Assembly (NCBI RefSeq): GCF_900177705.1
Contig: NZ_FXBA01000001.1
Span: forward strand, 558,001-622,000
Direction of reading: 5' to 3'
Length of the DNA stretch: 64,000 bases
Origin: Fibrobacter sp. UWB15
GTDB taxonomy: Bacteria; Fibrobacterota; Fibrobacteria; Fibrobacterales; Fibrobacteraceae
Shown here piece by piece: positions 26,492-33,423 of the stretch. The translations under genes were made by a program, and so were the position numbers. How positions within the stretch are numbered: the stretch's first letter is position 1; each line of letters opens with the position of its first letter. The notes beneath the pieces are model-generated. The model saw only the letters and a list, made by a program, of their open reading frames with translations, was not told the DNA's origin and did not search any database.

Positions 26492-27376
26492 CTAATGTGA
26501 GGCTATTTTGGGGACGATTTTGTGAATTTCGCCGGGTTTTATGTCATCTAGTGTGAAATTGTCGAATTGGATGCGCATGAGGCGCATGACTTCGTAGCCT
26601 AAGTGGGCGAGCATGCGGCGGATTTCGCGGTTCTTGCCTTCGGAAAGGGTGAATTCGAGCCAACAGTTTTTTTCGCCTTCGCTTACGAGCGTGACGCGGT
26701 CGGCGTGCATGAATTCTTCTTTTTCTCCGAAGACGCGGGGCGGGACGTTGAAGCCTGTTTCCATTTGAGAAAGTTCGGCGTCGGAGGGCTTGCCCGCGAC
26801 TTGCACGCGGTAGATTTTGAGGTGTTGATTCGTGCCTGGATCCTTCAGTTTCTTTTGCTGCGGAGCCTGCCCTGAGCTTGTCGAAGGGCTCAGGATGACG
26901 TTTGGACTGCGAGACTCTATCGTCTTTCGTCTATCGTCTTTCGTCTTTAATAAAGCGTCTGCCCACTTGGTGTCGTTCGTAAAAAGCAGCAGGCCTTCGC
27001 TGGCGGCGTCGAGGCGGCCTACGGGTGCAATGTGCGGCATAGGCTTGCCGGGGAACATTTTGGCGTACTCTTCGCGGAATAAATCCATCACGGTCTTGCG
27101 GCCTTTTTCGTCGCTTGCGGTGGTGACGATTCCGCGGGGCTTGTTCATGGCGAAGTAGACGAATTCACTTGCGGTGACGGGAGTGCCGTCGACGAGAATT
27201 TCGTCGTTTTCGTAGGCGGGCGTTTCGGGGTCGCGCACAGGCTTGCCTCGGAGAATTACGTGGCCTTCGCGTACCAGCTTTTCGGCTTGGCTGCGGCTAC
27301 AATAGCCGCGTTTGGAAATCACGCGGGCGACGCCGTGGGCGCCTTGCTTTTGTGGTTTGCGGTTATTGAATGCCAT
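26492..27376 (-). CDS. RluB/RluF-type pseudouridine synthase with repeat-encoded insert
   Basis: 294 residues from ATG 27376, inside the end of the preceding gene. The N-terminal S4 domain reads RVISKRGYCSRSQAEKLVREG. The catalytic motif is PVGRLDAASEGLLLF with the nucleophilic Asp, and the C-terminal KNREIRRMLAHLGYEVMRL is typical of RluB/RsuA enzymes acting on rRNA. Residues ~142-171 form an insert between LFTNDTKWADALLK and KIYRVQVAG that normal homologues lack. It is encoded by a heptamer array (26917-26951) plus a dispersed palindrome (26864-26903, read as LSPSTSSGQA). Last gene of the leftward ClC operon. Confidence 0.88.
   Translation of the reverse strand: MAFNNRKPQKQGAHGVARVISKRGYCSRSQAEKLVREGHVILRGKPVRDPETPAYENDEILVDGTPVTASEFVYFAMNKPRGIVTTASDEKGRKTVMDLFREEYAKMFPGKPMPHIAPVGRLDAASEGLLLFTNDTKWADALLKTKDDRRKTIESRSPNVILSPSTSSGQAPQQKKLKDPGTNQHLKIYRVQVAGKPSDAELSQMETGFNVPPRVFGEKEEFMHADRVTLVSEGEKNCWLEFTLSEGKNREIRRMLAHLGYEVMRLMRIQFDNFTLDDIKPGEIHKIVPKIASH
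26864..26903. repeat. Dispersed palindrome (CCCTGAGCTTGTCGAAGGG type) inside rluB-type gene
   Basis: Contains CCCTGAGCTTGTCGAAGGG followed by CTCAGGATGAC, a small repeat type found across many bacterial phyla. Here it is read in frame within a conserved enzyme. Confidence 0.85.
26917..26951. repeat. Tandem 7-bp repeat (CTTTCGT/CTATCGT), 5 units
   Basis: CTATCGT, CTTTCGT, CTATCGT, CTTTCGT, CTTTAAT in register, within the rluB-type gene and 13 bp from the palindrome. Confidence 0.88.
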
Positions 27377-28214
27377 GGAGCCCTTCAAGCGTGTGGAAAA
27401 GTTTTTCGTTCAGCGCATTGTTAAGCGCATCTGCCGCGGCGGTGTCCTCGAATCCCATGTCGCGGGCGCGTTCTCCGCAAATGTCAATACCCAAAATTTT
27501 TCTGTTTTCGGCGAGAACTTTGAGTGTCTTGGCGAGTTGCCCAAAGGTGAGTGAACCCTGATCCCAGTTGGTCGCGGCTTCTGCTGTAGAAAGGGCGTCC
27601 TTGTCGATAGAAAGGTAGATGTTAGACGAGAGAACGCTCGCAAGCTCGCTACAGACGAGAGACGAGAGATTTTCTGGATGTTTCTTCAGTTCGCTTTCGC
27701 GGATGAAGGTGACGCGGTTCAGAATTTCGGCGGCGTTTGCCTGCAAAAGGTCTTCGCGGATTTCTTCGACGAGATGGTCGGCGACTCCGATAACGATGAC
27801 GTTCTGCACGAATTTATTGTTGTCAAGAACTTCCTTGATCCAGCCGCCGCAGCTGAGGATTCCTTCGAAACGGGGTGGTTGCATGTCGGGATGGTGATCG
27901 AATACGATAAGGTCGAACGGTTCTTGAACGCGGTCCGTCCAGAGCTTACTCATGTAATGGTAATTGCCGTTATCGAAGAAGTGGATGCCGGGAGTGCTTG
28001 TTGCAGAAGTATTTGTAGCGGTTGCATTGCCTTCGTCCATCATCTTGTTGAGGGCATCTTGCGCTTCGTCATCGCAGTAGCAGTCTGTACCTTCAATCTT
28101 TGTGCAGTCCAGCCAATGAATGTCGCCGTTAGATGCAACCGTTTCCCGCAGTCCTTGCATAAAGGGCTGCTCGGTGTAAACGCCAGTGAAATCTTGAATG
28201 GTGACTATCGGCAT
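27363..28214 (-). CDS. Arginase-fold (ureohydrolase superfamily) protein
   Basis: 283 residues. The binuclear metal site of arginases is recognisable: H86 (GNYHY), D106-x-H108-x-D110 (FDHHPDM) and D204-x-D206 (LSIDKDAL); GIDICGE lies where arginases bind guanidine. It therefore probably hydrolyses a guanidino or related C-N bond, but it starts DFTGVYTEQ and carries WDQG, marking an uncharacterised subgroup rather than true arginase. Residues ~183-197 are encoded by a composite repeat (27624-27669). It sits 18 nt after a radical SAM gene and overlaps the rluB-type gene. Pairing with a radical SAM enzyme recalls peptide arginases of RiPP pathways, though no precursor gene is visible. Confidence 0.72.
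   Translation of the reverse strand: MPIVTIQDFTGVYTEQPFMQGLRETVASNGDIHWLDCTKIEGTDCYCDDEAQDALNKMMDEGNATATNTSATSTPGIHFFDNGNYHYMSKLWTDRVQEPFDLIVFDHHPDMQPPRFEGILSCGGWIKEVLDNNKFVQNVIVIGVADHLVEEIREDLLQANAAEILNRVTFIRESELKKHPENLSSLVCSELASVLSSNIYLSIDKDALSTAEAATNWDQGSLTFGQLAKTLKVLAENRKILGIDICGERARDMGFEDTAAADALNNALNEKLFHTLEGLHGIQ
27624..27669. repeat. Composite GACGAGA repeat element, copy 1
   Basis: AGACGAGAGAACG, then a 15-nt GC-rich variable core, then CAGACGAGAGACGAGAG. Same plan as 32565-32610 and 63184-63227. It lies in frame in the arginase-fold gene. Confidence 0.85.
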
Positions 28215-28232
28215 CTTGACTCAAATATAAAC

Positions 28233-29138
28233 TTATTTGCCGAAGCGCTTGCAGAAAGTGCAATTCTGACAAAACGGATGGCGCAATTCGTGCTTCTCGA
28301 AACCTTCGCGTAGGTTGCGGGCGAGGGGTGTCTCCAGAATTTCGGCAAGGCTCTGGTCGGCAATGTTGCCGAGCGTGATTTGTCCGCTATAATCTAAGCA
28401 GCAGGCTACAACGCGTCCGTCATGGAGAATTGCAACATGAGTGTCGAGTGCACGGCATGTTCCTGTTGCGTTTCTCTCGTCTCTCGTCTTTCGTCTCTCG
28501 TCTAATATAGGCCATTCAAAGCGGCTGTCCTGGTGCAGGTAGATGCGTCCGGTGACATTGAAACTCTTATGGCGACTGCAGAATTGACCTAGTTCAACAT
28601 TGGTGCCGAAAGCCTCGTTCACCTTGGCAAGCATCGTCTCGTTCCAAGAATTGCTGGTTGCATCGCCTACATTCCAGAGCCTCAAATTGATGTACAGGTC
28701 GGGGCGTACCGCATTCGCCATTTTGCAAAAATCAAGAACGTCTTGAAGGTGTCGCATCGCGTCGTCCTGCGGTAATTCCGCATAGGCGTGCGTCGAAAAG
28801 TTCACCTGGCGTACGGCGGGGCATTTCAAGATGCTTTCCGAAACTCGTGCTATGGTGGTGCCGTTGGTGGTCAAGTTCAACTTGAGCGGCGTCTGCTCCA
28901 GCCTTTTGAGAAACTGTCCGAAACCAGGATGCAACGTCGGTTCGCCCAGCACATGAAAGTAGACGTTTTCGGCAACGGTCGCCGCCTCTGTGATGCAACG
29001 TTTGAAAAGCTCCGTGTTCATGAATTCGCGGGGTCTTTTTGCCGAAAGGGATACTGCCGATGAATTCGCCTTGCCGCAGGGGCAAAAGCTGCAATTCAAG
29101 TTGCAGACATCCGTGATTTCGATATAGACCGCATTCAT
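28233..29138 (-). CDS. Radical SAM/SPASM-like enzyme
   Basis: 301 residues. The SAM-cluster motif is C12-x3-C16-x2-C19 (CNLNCSFC). YFHVLGEPTLHPGF and LNLTTNGT are the usual second and third radical SAM motifs. The C-terminal part has additional cysteines (GTCRALDTH, ACCLDYSG, CQNCTFC) as in SPASM/twitch domains that hold auxiliary Fe-S clusters and act on peptides or proteins. Residues ~213-222 (DERRKTRDER) are encoded by heptamer repeats 28474-28501. It starts 3 nt after the ClC stop and precedes the arginase-fold gene. Substrate unknown. Confidence 0.85.
   Translation of the reverse strand: MNAVYIEITDVCNLNCSFCPCGKANSSAVSLSAKRPREFMNTELFKRCITEAATVAENVYFHVLGEPTLHPGFGQFLKRLEQTPLKLNLTTNGTTIARVSESILKCPAVRQVNFSTHAYAELPQDDAMRHLQDVLDFCKMANAVRPDLYINLRLWNVGDATSNSWNETMLAKVNEAFGTNVELGQFCSRHKSFNVTGRIYLHQDSRFEWPILDERRKTRDERNATGTCRALDTHVAILHDGRVVACCLDYSGQITLGNIADQSLAEILETPLARNLREGFEKHELRHPFCQNCTFCKRFGK
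28474..28501. repeat. Tandem 7-bp repeat (CTCTCGT), 4 units, inside radical SAM gene
   Basis: CTCTCGT, CTCTCGT, CTTTCGT, CTCTCGT in register; reverse complement of the GACGAGA family. Confidence 0.88.
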
Positions 29139-29141
29139 GCT

Positions 29142-30533
29142 TTATTTAAGTCTTAGTTTTTTCTGTGCGTAGATGCTTTGGCCGCCGTTGCAGGCGAAGG
29201 CGACTACGCATACGATGAAAAATGCGGGCAAGGTGTCGAAACCGAAAATTTCTGCACCGATAAAGATGGGGGCAAACAGCGTATTGGTCGCTCCGCCAAA
29301 GACTGCCGCGTATCCGAGGGCCGCGGCAAGCGGCAGGGGAACGCCGACCATCGTGGCGACCCATGCTCCGAAGGTTGCGCCAATGGCGAATAGCGGTGTG
29401 ACTTCGCCGCCCTTGAATCCGACGGCGATTGTTGCAATCGTGAGTGCAAATTTCAGAATCCAATCGCAGGCGAAAATTCCTGCGGCTCCCGCAGCATTTA
29501 CATCTGCGGCCTGCGAGCCCGCAAAGCAGATGTCAATCAGGTTCGTTCCGAGTCCTGCATAGCGGCCCTGCCAGAATACCAACAGTAAGAAGCTGATTCC
29601 AATCCCGACGAAGGCGATGCGCTTGACCGGGTTCGGCAACTTGTTCTCCGCAAATTTTTTCGCGAGTGAAAGCAACTTGGCAAACCCGCCTCCAACGATT
29701 CCGAACAGTACGCCGAGCAGTGCAAGTTTCAACACAAAATGGATGTCGAATCCGTTTTCGTTCCAGAGTAAATTCGCAACATTATAATCAGGGAAAAGCG
29801 TGTGCAAGTCAACGGAGAATTTTTCGAGTCCGAGCATCTCGGAAACCTTGTAGGCCGTGAAAGCGGCGACCGCAGCAGGCAACAGTGCGGAGAGTTCCAG
29901 GTAACCGACTAATAATACTTCAAGGGCGAGTGCAATCGCAGCAAGGGGTGTCTGGAAAAGTCCCGCGAAGCCGGCCGCCATTCCTGCAACCAGCAGGACC
30001 TTACCCGCTTTTTCGACATGGATTTTCTTGCTGATGTTGTGCCCGAGCGTCGCACCAATCTGCATCGCGACTCCTTCGCGGCCAGCGCTACCGCCGAACA
30101 GGTGGGTGAGCCAAGTGCTTACGGCAACCATCGGGATCATACGCAGGGGAATTTCGCTTTCTTTCCCGTGTGCGACTCCGAAGACCATGTCCATGCCGCG
30201 CTCGGTGCCCTTGCCGAATTTCTGGAAACCCAATACAATCACAATCCCAATCAAGGCAAGCCCCGGAATCCAGTAAGGCGGATTGGCGTCACGTACCGCA
30301 CTGACTGCCAAGAGCACTTGCCCAAAGAAAGCTGTAAGGGCGCCAACGATAGCGCCTATGACAATAGCGGTAACCGTCAAAATAGGGAGCGATAGCCACT
30401 TTTGGACAAATGTACTGAATCTAGCCTTCATTTGTTCCTTCGCCATACGCATCATCTGCTCCTTCATTTCGGGAGACATGCCGGCGAATTGTTCCTTGAA
30501 CTGGTTGTATTTACCAAAATCTCTAAAATTCAT
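29142..30533 (-). CDS. ClC-type chloride channel/transporter
   Basis: 463 residues with about ten to twelve membrane segments after a ~45-residue charged N-terminus. ClC selectivity motifs are visible: GSAGREGVAMQIG (GxxGREGP type, though Pro is Val here) and GGEVTPLFAIGATFG (GxFxPxL region). It moves Cl- or F-, coupled or not to protons; the key glutamate in GREG is retained. SD AAGGA precedes ATG 30533. It leads an operon with radical SAM, arginase-fold and rluB-type genes, to which it has no evident functional link. Divergent from the AlgX-like gene. Confidence 0.85.
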   Translation of the reverse strand: MNFRDFGKYNQFKEQFAGMSPEMKEQMMRMAKEQMKARFSTFVQKWLSLPILTVTAIVIGAIVGALTAFFGQVLLAVSAVRDANPPYWIPGLALIGIVIVLGFQKFGKGTERGMDMVFGVAHGKESEIPLRMIPMVAVSTWLTHLFGGSAGREGVAMQIGATLGHNISKKIHVEKAGKVLLVAGMAAGFAGLFQTPLAAIALALEVLLVGYLELSALLPAAVAAFTAYKVSEMLGLEKFSVDLHTLFPDYNVANLLWNENGFDIHFVLKLALLGVLFGIVGGGFAKLLSLAKKFAENKLPNPVKRIAFVGIGISFLLLVFWQGRYAGLGTNLIDICFAGSQAADVNAAGAAGIFACDWILKFALTIATIAVGFKGGEVTPLFAIGATFGAWVATMVGVPLPLAAALGYAAVFGGATNTLFAPIFIGAEIFGFDTLPAFFIVCVVAFACNGGQSIYAQKKLRLK

Positions 30534-30589
30534 GGATAATCCTTGATTGCGCGGTAAATTTAGAAATTTAGCTTGAAAAGCAGATTTAG

Positions 30590-30597
30590 TATATTTG
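30590..30597 (+). promoter_or_regulatory. TATATTTG box 4 nt before AlgX-like start
   Basis: TATATTTG ends 4 nt before ATG 30602, with no ribosome binding site. Presumed leaderless -10 element. Confidence 0.55.
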
Positions 30598-30601
30598 AAT
30601 T

Positions 30602-32566
30602 ATGAAATTTCTTGATTCCCGCTATAAAAAGATTTCAGTTGCAGTCTCTGTTTTGGCTGCTTTGGCCTGGACTTTATCTTCTTGCGCTTCGAGCAAGCAG
30701 GAACCTGAAACGGCTCAGGCCAATGTTGCTGCCGAAAGCCGTCCGCAGGCTCTTCCGCCTCAGCCTTTGACGCCGGTGACTGTGTTCGAAATGAAGTTCA
30801 TTAGCGCCGATAAGCAGGTGCGTGTGGTTAATAAGCCGACTCTTGCGGCGCTTGATTTTGCGGCGTACTTTAATAACCCGATTCGCTTAGCGGGCAAAGA
30901 AGAAAAACCCGAAAATTATACGGGCAAAATGGCTTCGGCAAAGCTGACAGAATATCCGTTCCCGATGCTGGATTCGATTCAGGATTATGAACCGGCCGCA
31001 ATTGAGGGTAGGCAGCCTTTGGCATGGGAGCCGCTTACAAAGATTCTTTATGCCCAGACCGGTAACGATTCCTTGGGCGGTGTGTTGAATGCCGTCGAAG
31101 CTGTCAAGTGGGATGAACCCGATGTGTTTCGTGCATTCCAGACTGTTTCTCGTATGTGGGGAGTTCCCCTGAGCGATGGTTCCGTAGAATGGTGGGTCGA
31201 GGTGATGCCTGCTCATTGGACGGGACGTTCTGCTTTTTATGGCAAGCTGAAGTTGACCTCTAGAGGTGAAACGGCTGAAATCTTGAATTACTACTTGACC
31301 GGAGAAATGAACATTGACGATGCCATGAACTGGGCTCGTACTTTGTCTTCTTACTGGTATCCGACTTTGAATACGGACTTGGAACCCCATACGGCTGGTG
31401 CTCCGTGGGAAGGCGATGCCAATAGGCCTTTTGCCGTGATGCGCGGAAACCCGATGGGTACGCCGATGTGGATTGCTTTTGAAGTGCCTGCTTTCTGCTT
31501 GAGTGACGAAGCTTTGCGTGCCAAGCGTACGGCAGATTCCTTGGCCGAAGCGGGCGAGGTGGTGCCGGTGAACCGCACGCTCGATACGAATTCCGCGTTC
31601 AGACTCGAAACGCTTGCTTCGCTTGAAGGCTCCTGCCCCGAGAATGCCGCGACAAAAAAATTCCGCGATGCACTTGCGGAAAAACTCAAGAAACTGCCGA
31701 AGGAACAGAATGCCTGGGCTGATGGCGATATGCTTTGGTTCAGACGCAACGCTAACTACTTGCTAGCAGATAAAATAACTAAGCAGGATTCCTTGCATAA
31801 TCCGCTTCCGCGCTTGCTGGAACTCAAGAAGTATCTTGATTCCTTGAATGTGCAACTTTTGGTGGTGCCGGTGCCCGTGAAAGAAGAAATTTATGGCGAA
31901 CGCCTGGTCGAAGGAACCGCTGCCGACCTTTGCGTGAACCCCGCTGGTCGCGAATTTACCCGCGAAATGCTTGCCGCAGGCCTTGACGTGTTGGATCTTT
32001 ACCCGGCCCTGATGGCGGCGAAGTCTGGCGATGAACCGCCACATTACAGCTACCAGCGTTACGATACGCACTGGGCGCTTCCGGGTATGCTTGCTGCCAT
32101 GGAACTCTTGGCTTCCCGCGTGACGCAGTATTCCTGGTACGCTGAATCGGGCGCTCAGCCGGGTTCGCTTAACTTACAGGAAACCCAGACGCTTCGCGAA
32201 GGTGACCTGGTGGCTCATTTGCCCGATGCCGAAAAGTCGAAGTATCCAGCAGATACCTTGCCGGTCATGAAGGTTTTCAAGGGAACCGAAGCGTACAAGG
32301 GTGGCAAGAATTCGCCGATTCTTTTGATGGGCGATTCCTTTACGGGCGTGTTTGAATCCGTCGATCAAAAGAGCGGCGGCCCGGGCTCTCTGTTGGCTTA
32401 TGCAACGGGGCTCGACGTGCAGGTGCTTACTAGCTGGGGCGGCGGCCCGGGCGTGTATCACCGTATGATGAAAATGAAGAAGGATATGCAGAGCAAGCGC
32501 CTCGTGATTTACATGATGACGGCTCGTGACTTCTGGCAATCGCCCATGGAATGGGATGGCTTATAG
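30602..32566 (+). CDS. AlgX/AlgJ-like SGNH lipoprotein
   Basis: 654 residues with lipobox TLSS-C near 28. The C-terminal ~300 residues carry SGNH acyltransferase/esterase marks as in AlgX/AlgJ: LLELKKYLDSLNVQLLVVPV, the YDTHWALPGM pair (Asp-His) and LLMGDSFTGVFES with the nucleophilic Ser. AlgX-type proteins O-acetylate periplasmic polysaccharide with acetyl supplied by an MBOAT protein. The N-terminal ~300 residues are unidentified. The gene ends at the start of a composite repeat and precedes the transglutaminase-like and TIGR02171 genes, all rightward, so a shared envelope role is likely (inference). Confidence 0.75.
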   Translation: MKFLDSRYKKISVAVSVLAALAWTLSSCASSKQEPETAQANVAAESRPQALPPQPLTPVTVFEMKFISADKQVRVVNKPTLAALDFAAYFNNPIRLAGKEEKPENYTGKMASAKLTEYPFPMLDSIQDYEPAAIEGRQPLAWEPLTKILYAQTGNDSLGGVLNAVEAVKWDEPDVFRAFQTVSRMWGVPLSDGSVEWWVEVMPAHWTGRSAFYGKLKLTSRGETAEILNYYLTGEMNIDDAMNWARTLSSYWYPTLNTDLEPHTAGAPWEGDANRPFAVMRGNPMGTPMWIAFEVPAFCLSDEALRAKRTADSLAEAGEVVPVNRTLDTNSAFRLETLASLEGSCPENAATKKFRDALAEKLKKLPKEQNAWADGDMLWFRRNANYLLADKITKQDSLHNPLPRLLELKKYLDSLNVQLLVVPVPVKEEIYGERLVEGTAADLCVNPAGREFTREMLAAGLDVLDLYPALMAAKSGDEPPHYSYQRYDTHWALPGMLAAMELLASRVTQYSWYAESGAQPGSLNLQETQTLREGDLVAHLPDAEKSKYPADTLPVMKVFKGTEAYKGGKNSPILLMGDSFTGVFESVDQKSGGPGSLLAYATGLDVQVLTSWGGGPGVYHRMMKMKKDMQSKRLVIYMMTARDFWQSPMEWDGL

Positions 32567-32610
32567 ACGAAAGAACGGCACTACGTGCCTACAGACGAAA
32601 GACGAGAGAG
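32565..32610. repeat. Composite GACGAGA repeat element, copy 2
   Basis: AGACGAAAGAACG, hairpin core GGCAC-TAC-GTGCC, then CAGACGAAAGACGAGAG. It overlaps the stop codon of the AlgX-like gene and faces inverted heptamers at 32641-32672. Confidence 0.88.
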
Positions 32611-32623
32611 GATAAATTATAAA

Positions 32624-33388
32624 ATGAAAAGTCTTTTTTCTCTCTCGTCTCTCATCTCTCGTCTCTCGTCTAGGTTCTTCTGGCCTGTGCTGATTGTCGT
32701 TTTTGCGGCATCGCTTGCGCTAGTGCTTTGGAGCGGACAAACCGAGAATATGAGCTTTAGAGATGCGGCCTGTTCCTTTGAAGATAAACTGCCGGGCTGC
32801 TTGAATGCGGTACCCGCATGGAACGAAGGACTCACTTTTTATGACAGTGCGTTGATGGCGACTGGCGATACCTTGCAGAGCCTGAAGGCCTTGCTTTGGG
32901 AACACTGGAATTTGGAATTTGCCGGAGCAGGGGAACCTGCTGTGGTGCAAAATTCCATATTGCCCCTGCGCGTTCTTGAATTTCGAAAATCCGGTTGCAT
33001 GGGTCTTTCGTGGCTTGCGATGATGGTTGCCGAGGCGCGGAACTTGCCGCTTTCGGTCATTATGCTGCCGGGACATGTGTTCTTGCGCTATGGGACAGAA
33101 TCTGCGACTGGCGTGAATTTGGAACCCAATCGAAAGGGGTATTCCTATACGGATGAAGAGTACCGTGAAAAGTATAAAAAGGGCCCCTGGACCGGCCTTG
33201 AATTTAAGCCTTTGACCTCCACACAATTTGTGGGCCTAGCCGCCTTTAACATGGGTAATTCTTATTTGGATAACGATTTGCGTCGTGCTTTGACATGGTA
33301 CCGCATGGCTGAGGAATTCTTTTCGGAATATCCGGGGATAAAAGCGAATCAGGAAATCGCTAAAAGCCGCTTGCCAGACCACCTGTAG
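32624..33388 (+). CDS. Transglutaminase-like membrane-anchored protein (SirB1-type)
   Basis: 254 residues from ATG 32624; an upstream frame start at 32585 lies in the repeat and was rejected. One N-terminal membrane segment (~18-38, FFWPVLIVVFAASLALVL). The domain shows a papain-like triad order: Cys in KSGCMGLSWLAMMVAEARNL, His in LPGHVFLRY, then a polar VNLEPNRKGYSY. This matches transglutaminase-core-2 (SirB1) proteins, whose reaction is unknown. The n-region (SLSSLISRLSSR) is encoded by heptamer repeats 32641-32672. It lies between the AlgX-like and TIGR02171 genes. Confidence 0.72.
   Translation: MKSLFSLSSLISRLSSRFFWPVLIVVFAASLALVLWSGQTENMSFRDAACSFEDKLPGCLNAVPAWNEGLTFYDSALMATGDTLQSLKALLWEHWNLEFAGAGEPAVVQNSILPLRVLEFRKSGCMGLSWLAMMVAEARNLPLSVIMLPGHVFLRYGTESATGVNLEPNRKGYSYTDEEYREKYKKGPWTGLEFKPLTSTQFVGLAAFNMGNSYLDNDLRRALTWYRMAEEFFSEYPGIKANQEIAKSRLPDHL
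32641..32672. repeat. Tandem 7-bp repeat (TCTCTCG), 4 units, in signal-anchor coding region
   Basis: TCTCTCG, TCTCTCA, TCTCTCG, TCTCTCG. It is inverted relative to 32591-32610, so a hairpin could enclose the start codon at 32624. Confidence 0.85.
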
Positions 33389-33411
33389 GCAGGTTTTCCT
33401 CTTAAAAATAC

Positions 33412-33419
33412 TATTTTTA
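33412..33419 (+). promoter_or_regulatory. TATTTTTA box 4 nt before first TIGR02171 gene
   Basis: TATTTTTA ends 4 nt before ATG 33424, with no Shine-Dalgarno. Presumed leaderless -10 element for the tandem array. Confidence 0.55.
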
Positions 33420-33423
33420 GAAA

